NCBI GenBank assembly: GCA_029263795.1
Contig: JAJUFI010000009.1
Location: 1-34,349, forward strand
Direction of reading: 5' to 3'
Length of the DNA stretch: 34,349 bases
Origin: Alcaligenaceae bacterium
GTDB taxonomy: Bacteria; Pseudomonadota; Gammaproteobacteria; Burkholderiales; Burkholderiaceae_B
Below, piece by piece: positions 17,394 through 26,062 of this stretch. Both the position numbers and the translations under genes were made by a program. The stretch's first letter is position 1. Each line of letters starts with the position of its first letter. The notes under the pieces were generated by a model. It was not told the DNA's origin. It ran no database searches and saw nothing but the letters and a program-made list of their open reading frames with translations.

Positions 17394-18913
17394 GCAGCGT
17401 ACTTGAATATCTTTCTCTGGGCTTCAGCGTTGCCTTTACGGCGACCAACCTGCTGGTCGCAGCCATTGGCTCCTTCATCGGGACGATTGTCGGCGTACTT
17501 CCCGGCCTGGGCCCCATCAACGGCGTGGCCATGCTGGTGCCCATTGCCTTCGCCATGCAGCTGCCCCCGGAAACCGCACTCATTCTGCTGGCTGCGGTCT
17601 ATGTGGGTGCTGAATACGGTGGCCGCATCACCTCCATTCTGATCAACGTGCCAGGCGAGGCCGCCGCAGTGATGACCACTCTTGATGGCTACCCGCTGGC
17701 TCGCCAGGGGCTGGCCAGTGTGGCGCTGTCACTTTCAGCGTGGTCGTCCTTCATCGGTTCCACAATTGCCATCATCGGCATTGTGCTGCTAGCCCCGCTG
17801 CTGGCCAATTTTGCCGTGGCTTTCGGACCGGCCGAGTACTTCGTTCTCATGGTCTTCGCCTTCTGCGCCCTGACAAGTCTGCTGGGCGATGAGCCGGTCA
17901 AGGGCATACTCGCCGCCATGCTGGGCTTGTTCATCTCGACCGTGGGCGTGGACTCCAATTCCGGTGTCTACCGCTACACCTTCGACCTGCCAAACCTGGC
18001 CGATGGGATTGACTTCGTTGTTGTGGTGATCGGCCTGTTTGCCGTCGCCGAAATGCTGCAAATGCTCGAAAACCTGCTGGGCGGGACATCAATTGAAGTT
18101 CCAAAGAGCGAACGCAAGCTGTTCAACCTGAAAGAACTCGCTTTCACCTGGTGGTCCACTGTCCGCGCTGGTGTCACCGGGTTCGTCATCGGCATCCTGC
18201 CGGGAGCTGGCGCCAGCGTGGCGTCCGCCGTAGCTTACGCCAATGAGAAGAAGATCTGCGAGGGCAAGGATCCAAACGCGAAGTTCGGCCAGGGCGACAT
18301 GCGCGGCCTGGCCGCCCCCGAAGCCGCCAATAACAGCGCTGCCACGGGTTCCTTCATTCCCATGCTGACACTGGGCGTACCCGGATCCGGCACCACCGCC
18401 GTGATGATGGGCGCGCTGACTCTCTACAACATCACTCCCGGTCCCGTGCTCTTTGACGCACAACCGCAAATTGTCTGGGGGCTGATTGCCTCCCTGTTCG
18501 TGGCCAACGTCATCCTCTTCCTGATGAACGTGCCCCTGGTGCGGCTGTTTGCCTCCATGCTGTCCATTCCGCCACGCCTGCTGGTGCCGGGCATCCTGGC
18601 CATCAGCTTCATTGGGGTATATGCCATCAATGCCACCCGCTTCGACCTGCTCATGGTGGTTGGCATCGGTGTCATCGGCTACTTCCTGCGCAAGATGAAT
18701 GTGCCCATGGCACCCATGGTGCTGGGTGTAGTGCTTGGCGACATGATGGAGCAGAATCTGCGCCGCGCACTTTCCATCACCAATGGTGAAATTTCCATCC
18801 TGTTCGAGAGCAAGATCTCCATCGCGCTGTGGATTCTTGCCGCCCTGGTTGCCATTGTCCCACCGGTTTTGCGTAAACTAGCCAGCAAGAAGGCATCAGT
18901 CCCTGCCAATTGA
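17390..18913 (+). CDS. tctA: TctA-family large membrane subunit of TTT transporter
   Basis: 507 aa; GSFIGTIVGVLPGLGPINGVAMLVPIAFAMQLPPETALILLAAVYVGAEYGGRITSILINVPGEAAAVMTTLDGYPLARQG...GILPGAGASVASAVAYANEKK. Confidence 0.95.
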   Translation: MSSVLEYLSLGFSVAFTATNLLVAAIGSFIGTIVGVLPGLGPINGVAMLVPIAFAMQLPPETALILLAAVYVGAEYGGRITSILINVPGEAAAVMTTLDGYPLARQGLASVALSLSAWSSFIGSTIAIIGIVLLAPLLANFAVAFGPAEYFVLMVFAFCALTSLLGDEPVKGILAAMLGLFISTVGVDSNSGVYRYTFDLPNLADGIDFVVVVIGLFAVAEMLQMLENLLGGTSIEVPKSERKLFNLKELAFTWWSTVRAGVTGFVIGILPGAGASVASAVAYANEKKICEGKDPNAKFGQGDMRGLAAPEAANNSAATGSFIPMLTLGVPGSGTTAVMMGALTLYNITPGPVLFDAQPQIVWGLIASLFVANVILFLMNVPLVRLFASMLSIPPRLLVPGILAISFIGVYAINATRFDLLMVVGIGVIGYFLRKMNVPMAPMVLGVVLGDMMEQNLRRALSITNGEISILFESKISIALWILAALVAIVPPVLRKLASKKASVPAN

Positions 18914-18981
18914 TTGGCCGAACTCGCCCGGCGTCACACCGGGCAGCGTTCGAGGCAGGCCCGGCCAGGCAAGCGGGCAGG

Positions 18982-19011
18982 AAACTCCGGCCCTTGCCGG
19001 AGTTTCTTTTT
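18982..19011 (+). terminator. Rho-independent terminator after tctA
   Basis: AAACTCCGGC-cctt-GCCGGAGTTT followed by cttttt. Confidence 0.88.
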
Positions 19012-19064
19012 GGAGCGCCGGCAGGCGTTCATCTTCGGGGGGATGGTGCCACAACCCGCGCAGC

Positions 19065-20120
19065 ATGTTCATGTTCATGACCAACGTCACACGCATCATC
19101 CTGGGTCTGTTCACTGCCACCGTCGGCGCCCTTGCCGCGGTCAAGCTGGGGATGCCGCTGCCCTGGATGATCGGTGCCCTGCTGGCCACCGCCATCTCGA
19201 AAATGGCGGGCAGCCCAGCCTGCAGCCACAAAGTGTTCCGCAATGGTGGCCAATGGGTAATCGGCGCCTCCCTGGGGCTTTACTTCACCCCGGAAATGCT
19301 GCGGCTCATTGCCCTCAACCTGCCCTTCATCCTGGCAGGAACGGTCTTCGCCCTGGGCCTGGGAGGCATGGGCGCCTGGATATTGCGCACGCTGGGCGGG
19401 GCCGACTTCAAGACGGCGTGGTTCGCCAGTGCCATAGGCGGGGCCAGCGAAATGACCACTCTCGCCGAGCGCAACCATGCCCGCGCCGACCTGGTCGCCT
19501 CAGCACACAGCCTGCGCATGCTCATGGTGGTGGTCATCATCCCCTTCGCCTTTCAGGCGCTCGACATCCACGGCAGCGATGCCTCCCAGCTTTCCCGCAG
19601 CGGCTTCTTCGACCCCGGCGGCCTGCTCCTGCTCATTCTACTGACCAGCGTTATGGGGCTGGTGTTCCAGCGCTTCAGCCTGCCCAACCCCTGGGTGTTG
19701 GGCCCCCTGCTCGTCACTGCCCTGCTGACCAGCCAGGAGGTCGTCTTCACCTATCTGCCGGTGGAAATGACTAATCTGGGCCAGTTGCTGATAGGTTGGT
19801 CGCTAGGCGATAAATTCGGTTCCGACTTTTTTCGCCGGGCACCCCGTTACCTGAGCGTGGTGGCGCTGGCCAATGCACTCAACATTTTGCTGGCCTTCTG
19901 CTTCGGCTATGTGGTTTCTCTGCTCTCGGGCATCGCCTTTCCCACCTTGGTGCTGGGCACCAGCCCGGGAGGCATTGCTGAAATGGCCATCACTGCCAAG
20001 GTACTGATGCTGGGAGCACCTGTGGTCACCGCATTTCATGTCATACGCATGGTTGGTGTGCTGCTCGCCACTGCACCGTTGTATCGAGTGCTGGTGAGGC
20101 GCATGGAATCATCAAGTTAG
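19065..20120 (+). CDS. AbrB-family (PF05145-type) integral membrane protein
   Basis: MFMFMTNVTRIILGLFTATVGALAAVKLGMPLPWMIGALLATAISKMAG...GQWVIGASLGLYFTPEMLRLI...GGASEMTTLAERNHARADLVASAHSLRMLMVV...LGTSPGGIAEMAITAKVL; duplicated TM repeats typical of AbrB. Start may be 19071 or 19077. Confidence 0.85.
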   Translation: MFMFMTNVTRIILGLFTATVGALAAVKLGMPLPWMIGALLATAISKMAGSPACSHKVFRNGGQWVIGASLGLYFTPEMLRLIALNLPFILAGTVFALGLGGMGAWILRTLGGADFKTAWFASAIGGASEMTTLAERNHARADLVASAHSLRMLMVVVIIPFAFQALDIHGSDASQLSRSGFFDPGGLLLLILLTSVMGLVFQRFSLPNPWVLGPLLVTALLTSQEVVFTYLPVEMTNLGQLLIGWSLGDKFGSDFFRRAPRYLSVVALANALNILLAFCFGYVVSLLSGIAFPTLVLGTSPGGIAEMAITAKVLMLGAPVVTAFHVIRMVGVLLATAPLYRVLVRRMESSS

Positions 20121-20160
20121 GCGTTCAGCGCCGCTCATCCCTTCAAGGAGTAGACACAAT

Positions 20161-21360
20161 ATGTCCACACAGATTCTTGCCGGCATCCGTGTCATCGAGC
20201 TCGGTCAGCTCATTGCCGGGCCTTTTGCCGCCAAGACCCTGGCTGACTTTGGCGCAGAAGTCATCAAGATCGAACCGCCGGGCCAGGGCGACCCGCTGCG
20301 CAAGTGGCGCCTGCTGCATGAAGGCACTTCCGTGTGGTGGGAGGCCCAATCACGCAGCAAGAAATCGGTGTGCGTGGACCTGCGCCAGCCGGAAGGGCAG
20401 GAGGTTGTGCGTCGTCTCGCCGCCGAAGCCGACGTGCTGATCGAAAACTTCCGGCCGGGCACCATGGAAAAATGGGGTCTGTCGTGGGAAGTCCTGCATG
20501 AACTGAATCCGCGTCTGATCATGCTGCGGGTATCAGGCTATGGCCAGAATGGGCCGCGCGCCCAGGAACCGGGCTTTGCCGCAGTGGGCGAAGCATTCGC
20601 CGGCATCCGCTATCTGAATGGTGAACCTGGACGGGCCCCGGTACGGGCGGGCTTATCCCTGGGAGACACCATTGCGGGCCTGCACGGTGCCCTCGGTGTG
20701 CTGCTGGCCCTCTATCAGCGTGACGCACGGGGCGGCAGCGGGCAAATGATAGACGCCGCCCTTTACGAAAGCCTGTTCAACCTGACGGAAAGCCTGCTCC
20801 CCGAATATTCCGTCTTCGGGGCGGTGCGTGAGCCTGCTGGTGCAGCCCTGCCCGGCATCGCACCCTCCAATGCGTACAAATGTCACGATGGCAGCTATGT
20901 CCTCATCGCCGGCAACGGCGACGGAATTTTCCAGCGCCTCATGCACTGCATTGGGCGGCCCGACCTGGCGGATGACCCCGGTCTCGCCCACAACGATGGC
21001 CGAGTGGCACGTGTGGAGGAGCTGGACGCCGCCATCGAAGCCTGGACGCTGACTCAAACCGACATACCCGCAATGCTTGAGAAGCTAAAGGAGGCACGGG
21101 TGCCGTCAGGGCTTATCTACTCCATCCGCGATATTGCTCAGGAACCGCACTACCGCGAGCGTGGCGCCATCACTGCGATAAAGGCGGCCAGCGGCATCCA
21201 GGTGGAGATGCCTGCCGTGTTCCCGATTCTTTCAGGCAACCCCGGCGCTGTGCGCCACCGTGCACCCACCTTGGGCGAGCACACCGACCAAGTTCTGGCC
21301 GAAGCAGGCTTTGATGCCGAAACGCTGGCAGACCTCCGGGCACGGGGAATTCTGGCCTGA
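20161..21360 (+). CDS. CaiB/BaiF-family CoA-transferase (module 1)
   Basis: MSTQILAGIRVIELGQLIAGPFAAKTLADFGAEVIKIEPPGQGDPLRKWR...SVCVDLRQPEGQEVVRRLAAEADVLIENFRPGTMEKWGL...; conserved Asp in GLSLGDTIAGLHG. Confidence 0.95.
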   Translation: MSTQILAGIRVIELGQLIAGPFAAKTLADFGAEVIKIEPPGQGDPLRKWRLLHEGTSVWWEAQSRSKKSVCVDLRQPEGQEVVRRLAAEADVLIENFRPGTMEKWGLSWEVLHELNPRLIMLRVSGYGQNGPRAQEPGFAAVGEAFAGIRYLNGEPGRAPVRAGLSLGDTIAGLHGALGVLLALYQRDARGGSGQMIDAALYESLFNLTESLLPEYSVFGAVREPAGAALPGIAPSNAYKCHDGSYVLIAGNGDGIFQRLMHCIGRPDLADDPGLAHNDGRVARVEELDAAIEAWTLTQTDIPAMLEKLKEARVPSGLIYSIRDIAQEPHYRERGAITAIKAASGIQVEMPAVFPILSGNPGAVRHRAPTLGEHTDQVLAEAGFDAETLADLRARGILA

Positions 21361-21497
21361 GGTTCAGTTTGATGCCCGCATTCTTGAGCGTGGGCCCCAA
21401 TGCCGGCAGCCGGACTCCGGAACAATCCTGGTATGGGGCTTGCTGCTTTGCCCCCAGGCATCGCAACGCGGTGCAGACCATACGACGGAGCCTGTTC

Positions 21498-21926
21498 ATG
21501 CACACACGTAAAGCCTCTCTGCCGGCGATCCCGGCATTCGCCCTGAAACTCCTCATTGCCGGCGTTCTGATGGTCGCCGCCTTCATTTTGGCGCCGTTGG
21601 CGCAGGCCGCTGAGCCGGCCCAGGGCGGTGGCGACCAACCGGTGGTGCAACGCCTGCTGGATGCCATGGCCCAGAACGATTACCAGGCTTTCACCAGTCA
21701 GGGAACACCCGAATTCGCCGCAATTGACCAGGCCCAGTTCAGCCAGGTCTCCACTTCGCTTGCACCCCGCCTGAAGCAAGGCTACACCGTGCAGTATATG
21801 GGCAACCTGCAGCAGCAGGGCCTGGATATTTCCGTCTGGAAGATCAGCTTCCAGGATCAGGGAGATGATCTGCTCGCCACCCTGAATGTGCAGGATGGTC
21901 GTGTGGGCGGGTTCTTCCTGCGCTAG
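21498..21926 (+). CDS. Small secreted protein of unknown function
   Basis: MHTRKASLPAIPAFALKLLIAGVLMVAAFILAPLAQAAEPAQGG (signal peptide) then about 100 aa; resembles DUF3887-type domains by eye only. Start ATG 21498; the ORF track start is longer. Confidence 0.7.
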   Translation: MHTRKASLPAIPAFALKLLIAGVLMVAAFILAPLAQAAEPAQGGGDQPVVQRLLDAMAQNDYQAFTSQGTPEFAAIDQAQFSQVSTSLAPRLKQGYTVQYMGNLQQQGLDISVWKISFQDQGDDLLATLNVQDGRVGGFFLR

Positions 21927-21941
21927 GGGCGTCCGCCTGCT

Positions 21942-22832
21942 ATGCTGGGGGTTCATGCCTACCCCGCTGCCCTTGAACTGCACATGCGCCCGCTAGACAA
22001 CCCCGCTGACATGAAGGCGCTTGCCGAAGCTGTCGCCCTGTTGGAAGCGCCTTCATTCACCATACGCATCGCCAATCTTGTCGGCACCCCTGTGGAATGG
22101 GCACTCGAGCGTCTCCCGGGAGCTGCCGCGGACACCATTCAGAAGGCCATACGTCTTGCCCTGAACAAGGCGGTTTCCGGCGCCCTTCGCACCATGGATG
22201 ACTCCGCCGGCGGCGCTGCCCGCCCAAGGACGCATACCGCGCTGGCTGCCGCTTCCGGGGCACTGGGCGGTTTTTTCGGGCTGAAAGGCACGTTGGTGGA
22301 GCTTCCGGTGACCACCACCATCATCATGCGTTCGGTGGCAGACATCGCCCGCAGCGAAGGCTTTCTCGTGAATGACCCAATGGTGCAGGCAGACTGCATT
22401 CAGGTCTTCGCACTGGGAGGTCGCAGCTCTGACGACGATGCCGCGGATTCCGCCTACTATGCGGCGCGCGTGGGCCTGAGTGAACTCACTCGCGAAACGG
22501 GCAGGATACTTGTGGAAGGTGCCGCCCGCCATGCTGCCGGAGCTGCCGCACAGGGAATTCAGTTCACACCCGGCCAGATTGCCGCCTGGCTGGCCCAGGT
22601 CATCGAAGCCGTCGCCCAGCGCTTCGGCGTCAAGGTGACGGAAAAACTCGCGCTGCAGGCGGCACCTGTGCTCGGCGCGGTCAGTGGCGCTGCCATCAAC
22701 ACCCTGTTCATCTCGCATTATCAGGACATGGCCCGGGGGCATTTTGTGGTGCGCCGGCTGGAAGAAAAGTACGGTGCGGAAACCGTACGCGACGCTTACG
22801 CAACATTGAGCAAGCGCCCGCCACTGAAGTAG
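21942..22832 (+). CDS. EcsC-family protein
   Basis: MKALAEAVALLEAPSFTIRIANLVGTPVEWALERLPGAAADTIQKAIRLALNKAVSGALRTM...LGGFFGLKGTLVELPVTTTIIMRSVADIARSEGF; EcsC-like. True start may be 21984. Confidence 0.8.
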   Translation: MLGVHAYPAALELHMRPLDNPADMKALAEAVALLEAPSFTIRIANLVGTPVEWALERLPGAAADTIQKAIRLALNKAVSGALRTMDDSAGGAARPRTHTALAAASGALGGFFGLKGTLVELPVTTTIIMRSVADIARSEGFLVNDPMVQADCIQVFALGGRSSDDDAADSAYYAARVGLSELTRETGRILVEGAARHAAGAAAQGIQFTPGQIAAWLAQVIEAVAQRFGVKVTEKLALQAAPVLGAVSGAAINTLFISHYQDMARGHFVVRRLEEKYGAETVRDAYATLSKRPPLK

Positions 22833-22937
22833 CTCGCTCATCAAGCAGTACGCACCTCAAGTGGATGGCGGCCACTTGCCCACGATGGTTGCGCATTTGC
22901 GTTAACCTGTTGGTTCAATCATTCAGGAGCAATACCC

Positions 22938-23219
22938 ATGGCACGAGCCTCTGCCCGTCATATCCTCGTCGACACCGAAGCCAAATGCAATGAGCTGAAG
23001 CAGGCTATCGAAAATGGTGCCGACTTCGCTCAGGTTGCGAAGGAAAACTCCCGCTGCCCCTCCAGCCGCGATGGCGGTGCGCTTGGCACCTTCGGCCGCG
23101 GTGAAATGGTTCGCGAATTCGACGAAGTGGTTTTCAGCGCCCCCGTCGGCGTCGTTCAGGGCCCCGTCAAGACTCAGTTCGGCTACCACCTGGTGGAAGT
23201 CACCGAACGTCAGGACTGA
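22938..23219 (+). CDS. Parvulin-type peptidylprolyl isomerase (PpiC-like)
   Basis: MARASARHILVDTEAKCNELKQAIENGADFAQVAKENSRCPSSRDGGALGTFGRGEMVREFDEVVFSAPVGVVQGPVKTQFGYHLVEVTERQD. Confidence 0.95.
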   Translation: MARASARHILVDTEAKCNELKQAIENGADFAQVAKENSRCPSSRDGGALGTFGRGEMVREFDEVVFSAPVGVVQGPVKTQFGYHLVEVTERQD

Positions 23220-23266
23220 CTCCCGCACATTGCCTGAAGCCCGTTATTCCGGGTTTCTTACAATGG

Positions 23267-23301
23267 AGGCCGGTCATGGTGTAAACCGCCATGGCCGGCC
23301 T
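23267..23301 (+). terminator. Stem-loop after ppiC-like gene
   Basis: AGGCCGGTCATGG-N9-CCATGGCCGGCCT, 13-bp stem with one G-U-type position, followed by ttgtcatt; preceded by aagcccg-ttatt-ccgggttt. Confidence 0.55.
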
Positions 23302-23322
23302 TTGTCATTCAGGAGGACGCCT

Positions 23323-24054
23323 GTGATCTGGAATTGTCTCATCATCGAGGACGACCGGGAAAACGCGCACTACATCGCAGAAGGCTTTCGCGAGCTGGGC
23401 CACTGGCCCGTCGTCTGCCACGACGGAGTCGAAGGGCTGCACCGTGCATCCACCGAAACCTGGGACCTCATCATTCTCGATCGCATGCTGCCCAATCAGG
23501 TGGATGGCCTGACCATCCTCACCAAACTGCGGGCGGCCGGCATCAAGACGCCCGTCATCGTACTCAGTGCGCTCACCGCACTCGATGAACGCGTAAAAGG
23601 CCTGAAACTGGGTGGAGACGACTACCTGACCAAGCCTTTTGCCCTCATCGAACTGCTGGCCAGGGCCGAGGCACAGGTTCGCAGCTCACGCAGCAACCGC
23701 AGCGAGCGCATACTGGAATACGCCGACCTTCGGTACGACCTCACCATACCGCGCGTAACCCGGGCGGGCCGGGTTCTCAACCTGCAGCCCAGGGAATGCA
23801 GGCTGCTGGCCTACATGATGACCCACCCCGACCAAGTGCTGACCCGCGCCATGTTGCTGGGTGCGGTCTGGGGCTATCAGTTCAACCCGCAGACCAACGT
23901 GATCGACGCCACTGTCAGCCGCCTCAGGCAGAAAGTTGACGGAGACTTCTCCCCGCCCTTGATTCACACCGTTCGGGGCGTGGGCTACCGTTTTTCGACC
24001 GACTCCGAACCTGCATTCTCACAGGCCTCCGGCGAGCCATCTCATGCCGTTTGA
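23323..24054 (+). CDS. OmpR-family response regulator (module 2)
   Basis: GTG start 23323 after SD aggagg: (M)IWNCLIIEDDRENAHYIAEGFRELGHWPVVCHDG...DLIILDRMLPNQVDGLTILTKLRAAG...LGGDDYLTKPFALIELLARAEAQVR plus winged helix. The ORF track start at 23014 overlaps ppiC and is unlikely. Confidence 0.92.
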   Translation: MIWNCLIIEDDRENAHYIAEGFRELGHWPVVCHDGVEGLHRASTETWDLIILDRMLPNQVDGLTILTKLRAAGIKTPVIVLSALTALDERVKGLKLGGDDYLTKPFALIELLARAEAQVRSSRSNRSERILEYADLRYDLTIPRVTRAGRVLNLQPRECRLLAYMMTHPDQVLTRAMLLGAVWGYQFNPQTNVIDATVSRLRQKVDGDFSPPLIHTVRGVGYRFSTDSEPAFSQASGEPSHAV

Positions 24055-25462
24055 GCGACTGCTCACGGGGTGGCAGCGGCTTTGGGGTTCGGTTGCCTTC
24101 CGACTGACTCTCAATTACAGCTTGCTGGCGGCAGGTACTACTGCCTTCCTGCTCATATTCGCATACGGGAAGATTGTCGACCTGCTACAGAATCAGTACT
24201 CGCGGCAGGTCGCCCTGGCTGCGAACCGCCTGGCCTCCCACTACGACGCCTATGGTCTCGAAGCTCTGAGGCAGGAAATTGAACAGCTGCTTTCCGACCA
24301 GACAGATATCGACACCGAGATGTTCCTGCTGCTCTCGGCCCAAAATGAGCGTCTGGTCGGCAACCTGGAACTGCTGCCCGTCGAAGATATCGACGAATCC
24401 ATCAGCGCCACCGACTTGCTGGCCGAGGCCCAAGCCCCCCTGCTGCTGAACGTATTGCGTGAGGGGGCTCCCGTCACGGGCCTGCTGACCCTGCGTGAGC
24501 TGGGCCAGGGCAACCGGCTGATCATTGGCCGGGACATCGCCGACATGCATGAGATTCAGGCGCTGATCGGCAATGCGGTACTCGCCGCCACCCTGGTGGC
24601 ACTGGTCCTGGTTCTGGTGGGCACGACCATTTTCCGGCGAGAGCTGCGCAACCGTGTACAGGCAATTCGTGAAACCGCTCTGCGGGTGGGTACGGGCGAA
24701 CTCACCAGACGCGTACCGGATGCAGCTGAAATCGACGAATTCGTCCAGCTGCGCTACGACATCAACTACATGCTGGACCGCATCGAGAACCTGATGACGG
24801 GTGTGCGCAATGTTTCCGATTCGATTGCCCACAACTTGCGCACCCCACTGGCGCGTGTACTCGGTCGCCTGGAAAAAGCGCGCTACGGCAATCAGGACTG
24901 TGAAAGCCTGAAGGCCGCCATGGAAGCCGCATCAGTGGAAATCATGGAATTAATCACGGTTTCCGAAAAGCTCCTGCTCATTGCCGAGGCCAATTCCGGC
25001 CTGCAGCGCCAGAATTTCTCAACCGTGTCACTCCCAGCCCTGGTTGAAGATGTCTGCGAACTGTACGAACCGGCGGCAGCGGAAGATGGCATACGTCTGA
25101 GCTGCCATCTGAAGCCAGTCACCATTCAGGCAGACCCGGACCTGCTGATCAGCGCCATCACCAACCTTATAGACAACGCGTTCAAGTACGCCGGCTCCGG
25201 CTCCCAAATTGTTCTGGAAGTGGACACATACGAGCGCATGGCACGGGTCAGTGTCACGGACGACGGCCCTGGTGTGCCCGACGAGGAGCTTGACCGGCTA
25301 GGGACCCGTTTCCACCGTCTGGAACAAAGCCTGCCCGGTTTTGGCCTGGGGCTGGCCTCCGTACGGGCCATTGCTGCCCTTCATGGTGGCCGGGTCGAGT
25401 TCAGCAATGCCCGACCGGGACTGAGGGTGGACATTCTGCTGCCTAACAGTGCGAAACAGTAA
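24044..25462 (+). CDS. Sensor histidine kinase (module 2)
   Basis: HAMP region; H-box VSDSIAHNLRTPLARVLGRLEKAR; N-box AITNLIDNAFKYAG; DDGPGVPDEELDRLGTRFHRLEQSLPGFGLGLASVRAIA. Overlaps the response regulator stop. Confidence 0.95.
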   Translation: MPFERLLTGWQRLWGSVAFRLTLNYSLLAAGTTAFLLIFAYGKIVDLLQNQYSRQVALAANRLASHYDAYGLEALRQEIEQLLSDQTDIDTEMFLLLSAQNERLVGNLELLPVEDIDESISATDLLAEAQAPLLLNVLREGAPVTGLLTLRELGQGNRLIIGRDIADMHEIQALIGNAVLAATLVALVLVLVGTTIFRRELRNRVQAIRETALRVGTGELTRRVPDAAEIDEFVQLRYDINYMLDRIENLMTGVRNVSDSIAHNLRTPLARVLGRLEKARYGNQDCESLKAAMEAASVEIMELITVSEKLLLIAEANSGLQRQNFSTVSLPALVEDVCELYEPAAAEDGIRLSCHLKPVTIQADPDLLISAITNLIDNAFKYAGSGSQIVLEVDTYERMARVSVTDDGPGVPDEELDRLGTRFHRLEQSLPGFGLGLASVRAIAALHGGRVEFSNARPGLRVDILLPNSAKQ

Positions 25463-25485
25463 GGCGGCAGCAAAAAACTGCCCAA

Positions 25486-25514
25486 CATTACAGAACGGTA
25501 ATGTGATGGTAATG
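25486..25514. promoter_or_regulatory. Candidate OmpR-type direct-repeat operator upstream of second tctB
   Basis: GGTAATG-tgat-GGTAATG (7-4-7 direct repeat, 11-bp pitch) at 25497-25514, preceded by inverted CATTAC at 25486-25491. Confidence 0.5.
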
Positions 25515-25580
25515 AACGCGTGACGCACAGCGGCTGGCCGTCTCCTAACATGCCGGATGCTTTGAACAAGGAGGCATCTG

Positions 25581-26045
25581 GTGAATATCAGAATCAAAAA
25601 TCAGCAGGACTTCTGGTCCGGCGTAATGTTCGTGCTCGTTGGAATCGGTTTCGCCCTAGGCGCCACCAAGTATTCCATGGGTACGGCGGCACGCATGGGG
25701 CCGGGCTATTTCCCATTCTGGCTGGGCACCTGCCTGGCACTGTTGGGAGCATTTGTCGCATTCGGCGCGACATCCAGCAAGGCTGAGGAAACCACAGTCG
25801 AGAAATTCGACTGGCCCATTGTCTTCATTCTGCTGGGCAGCGTAGTCCTTTGCGGGCTCCTGATGAACTACCTGGGCGTCTACATCAGCGTCTTTCTGCT
25901 GGTGTTCCTCAGTAGCTTTGCAAGCCACGTATTCAACTGGAAAGTTGCCGCCATCACCGGCCTGTGCCTGGTGATCTTCGTGTGGGGTGCATTCATAAAA
26001 GGCCTGGGACTTATCTTCCCCCTGTGGCCCTCTTTCATGGGCTGA
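25581..26045 (+). CDS. tctB: TctB-family small membrane subunit (module 2)
   Basis: GTG start after SD aaggagg; MNIRIKNQQDFWSGVMFVLVGIGFALGATKYSMGTAARMGPGYFPFWLGTCLALLGAFVAF, TctB signature. Confidence 0.9.
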   Translation: MNIRIKNQQDFWSGVMFVLVGIGFALGATKYSMGTAARMGPGYFPFWLGTCLALLGAFVAFGATSSKAEETTVEKFDWPIVFILLGSVVLCGLLMNYLGVYISVFLLVFLSSFASHVFNWKVAAITGLCLVIFVWGAFIKGLGLIFPLWPSFMG

Positions 26046-26062
26046 CGCAGGAGTAAATGTAA

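Noticed and set aside
23014-23322. N-terminal extension of the module 2 response regulator in the ORF track
   Set aside because: Overlaps ppiC in another frame; the receiver domain begins at the GTG at 23323, which has an SD.
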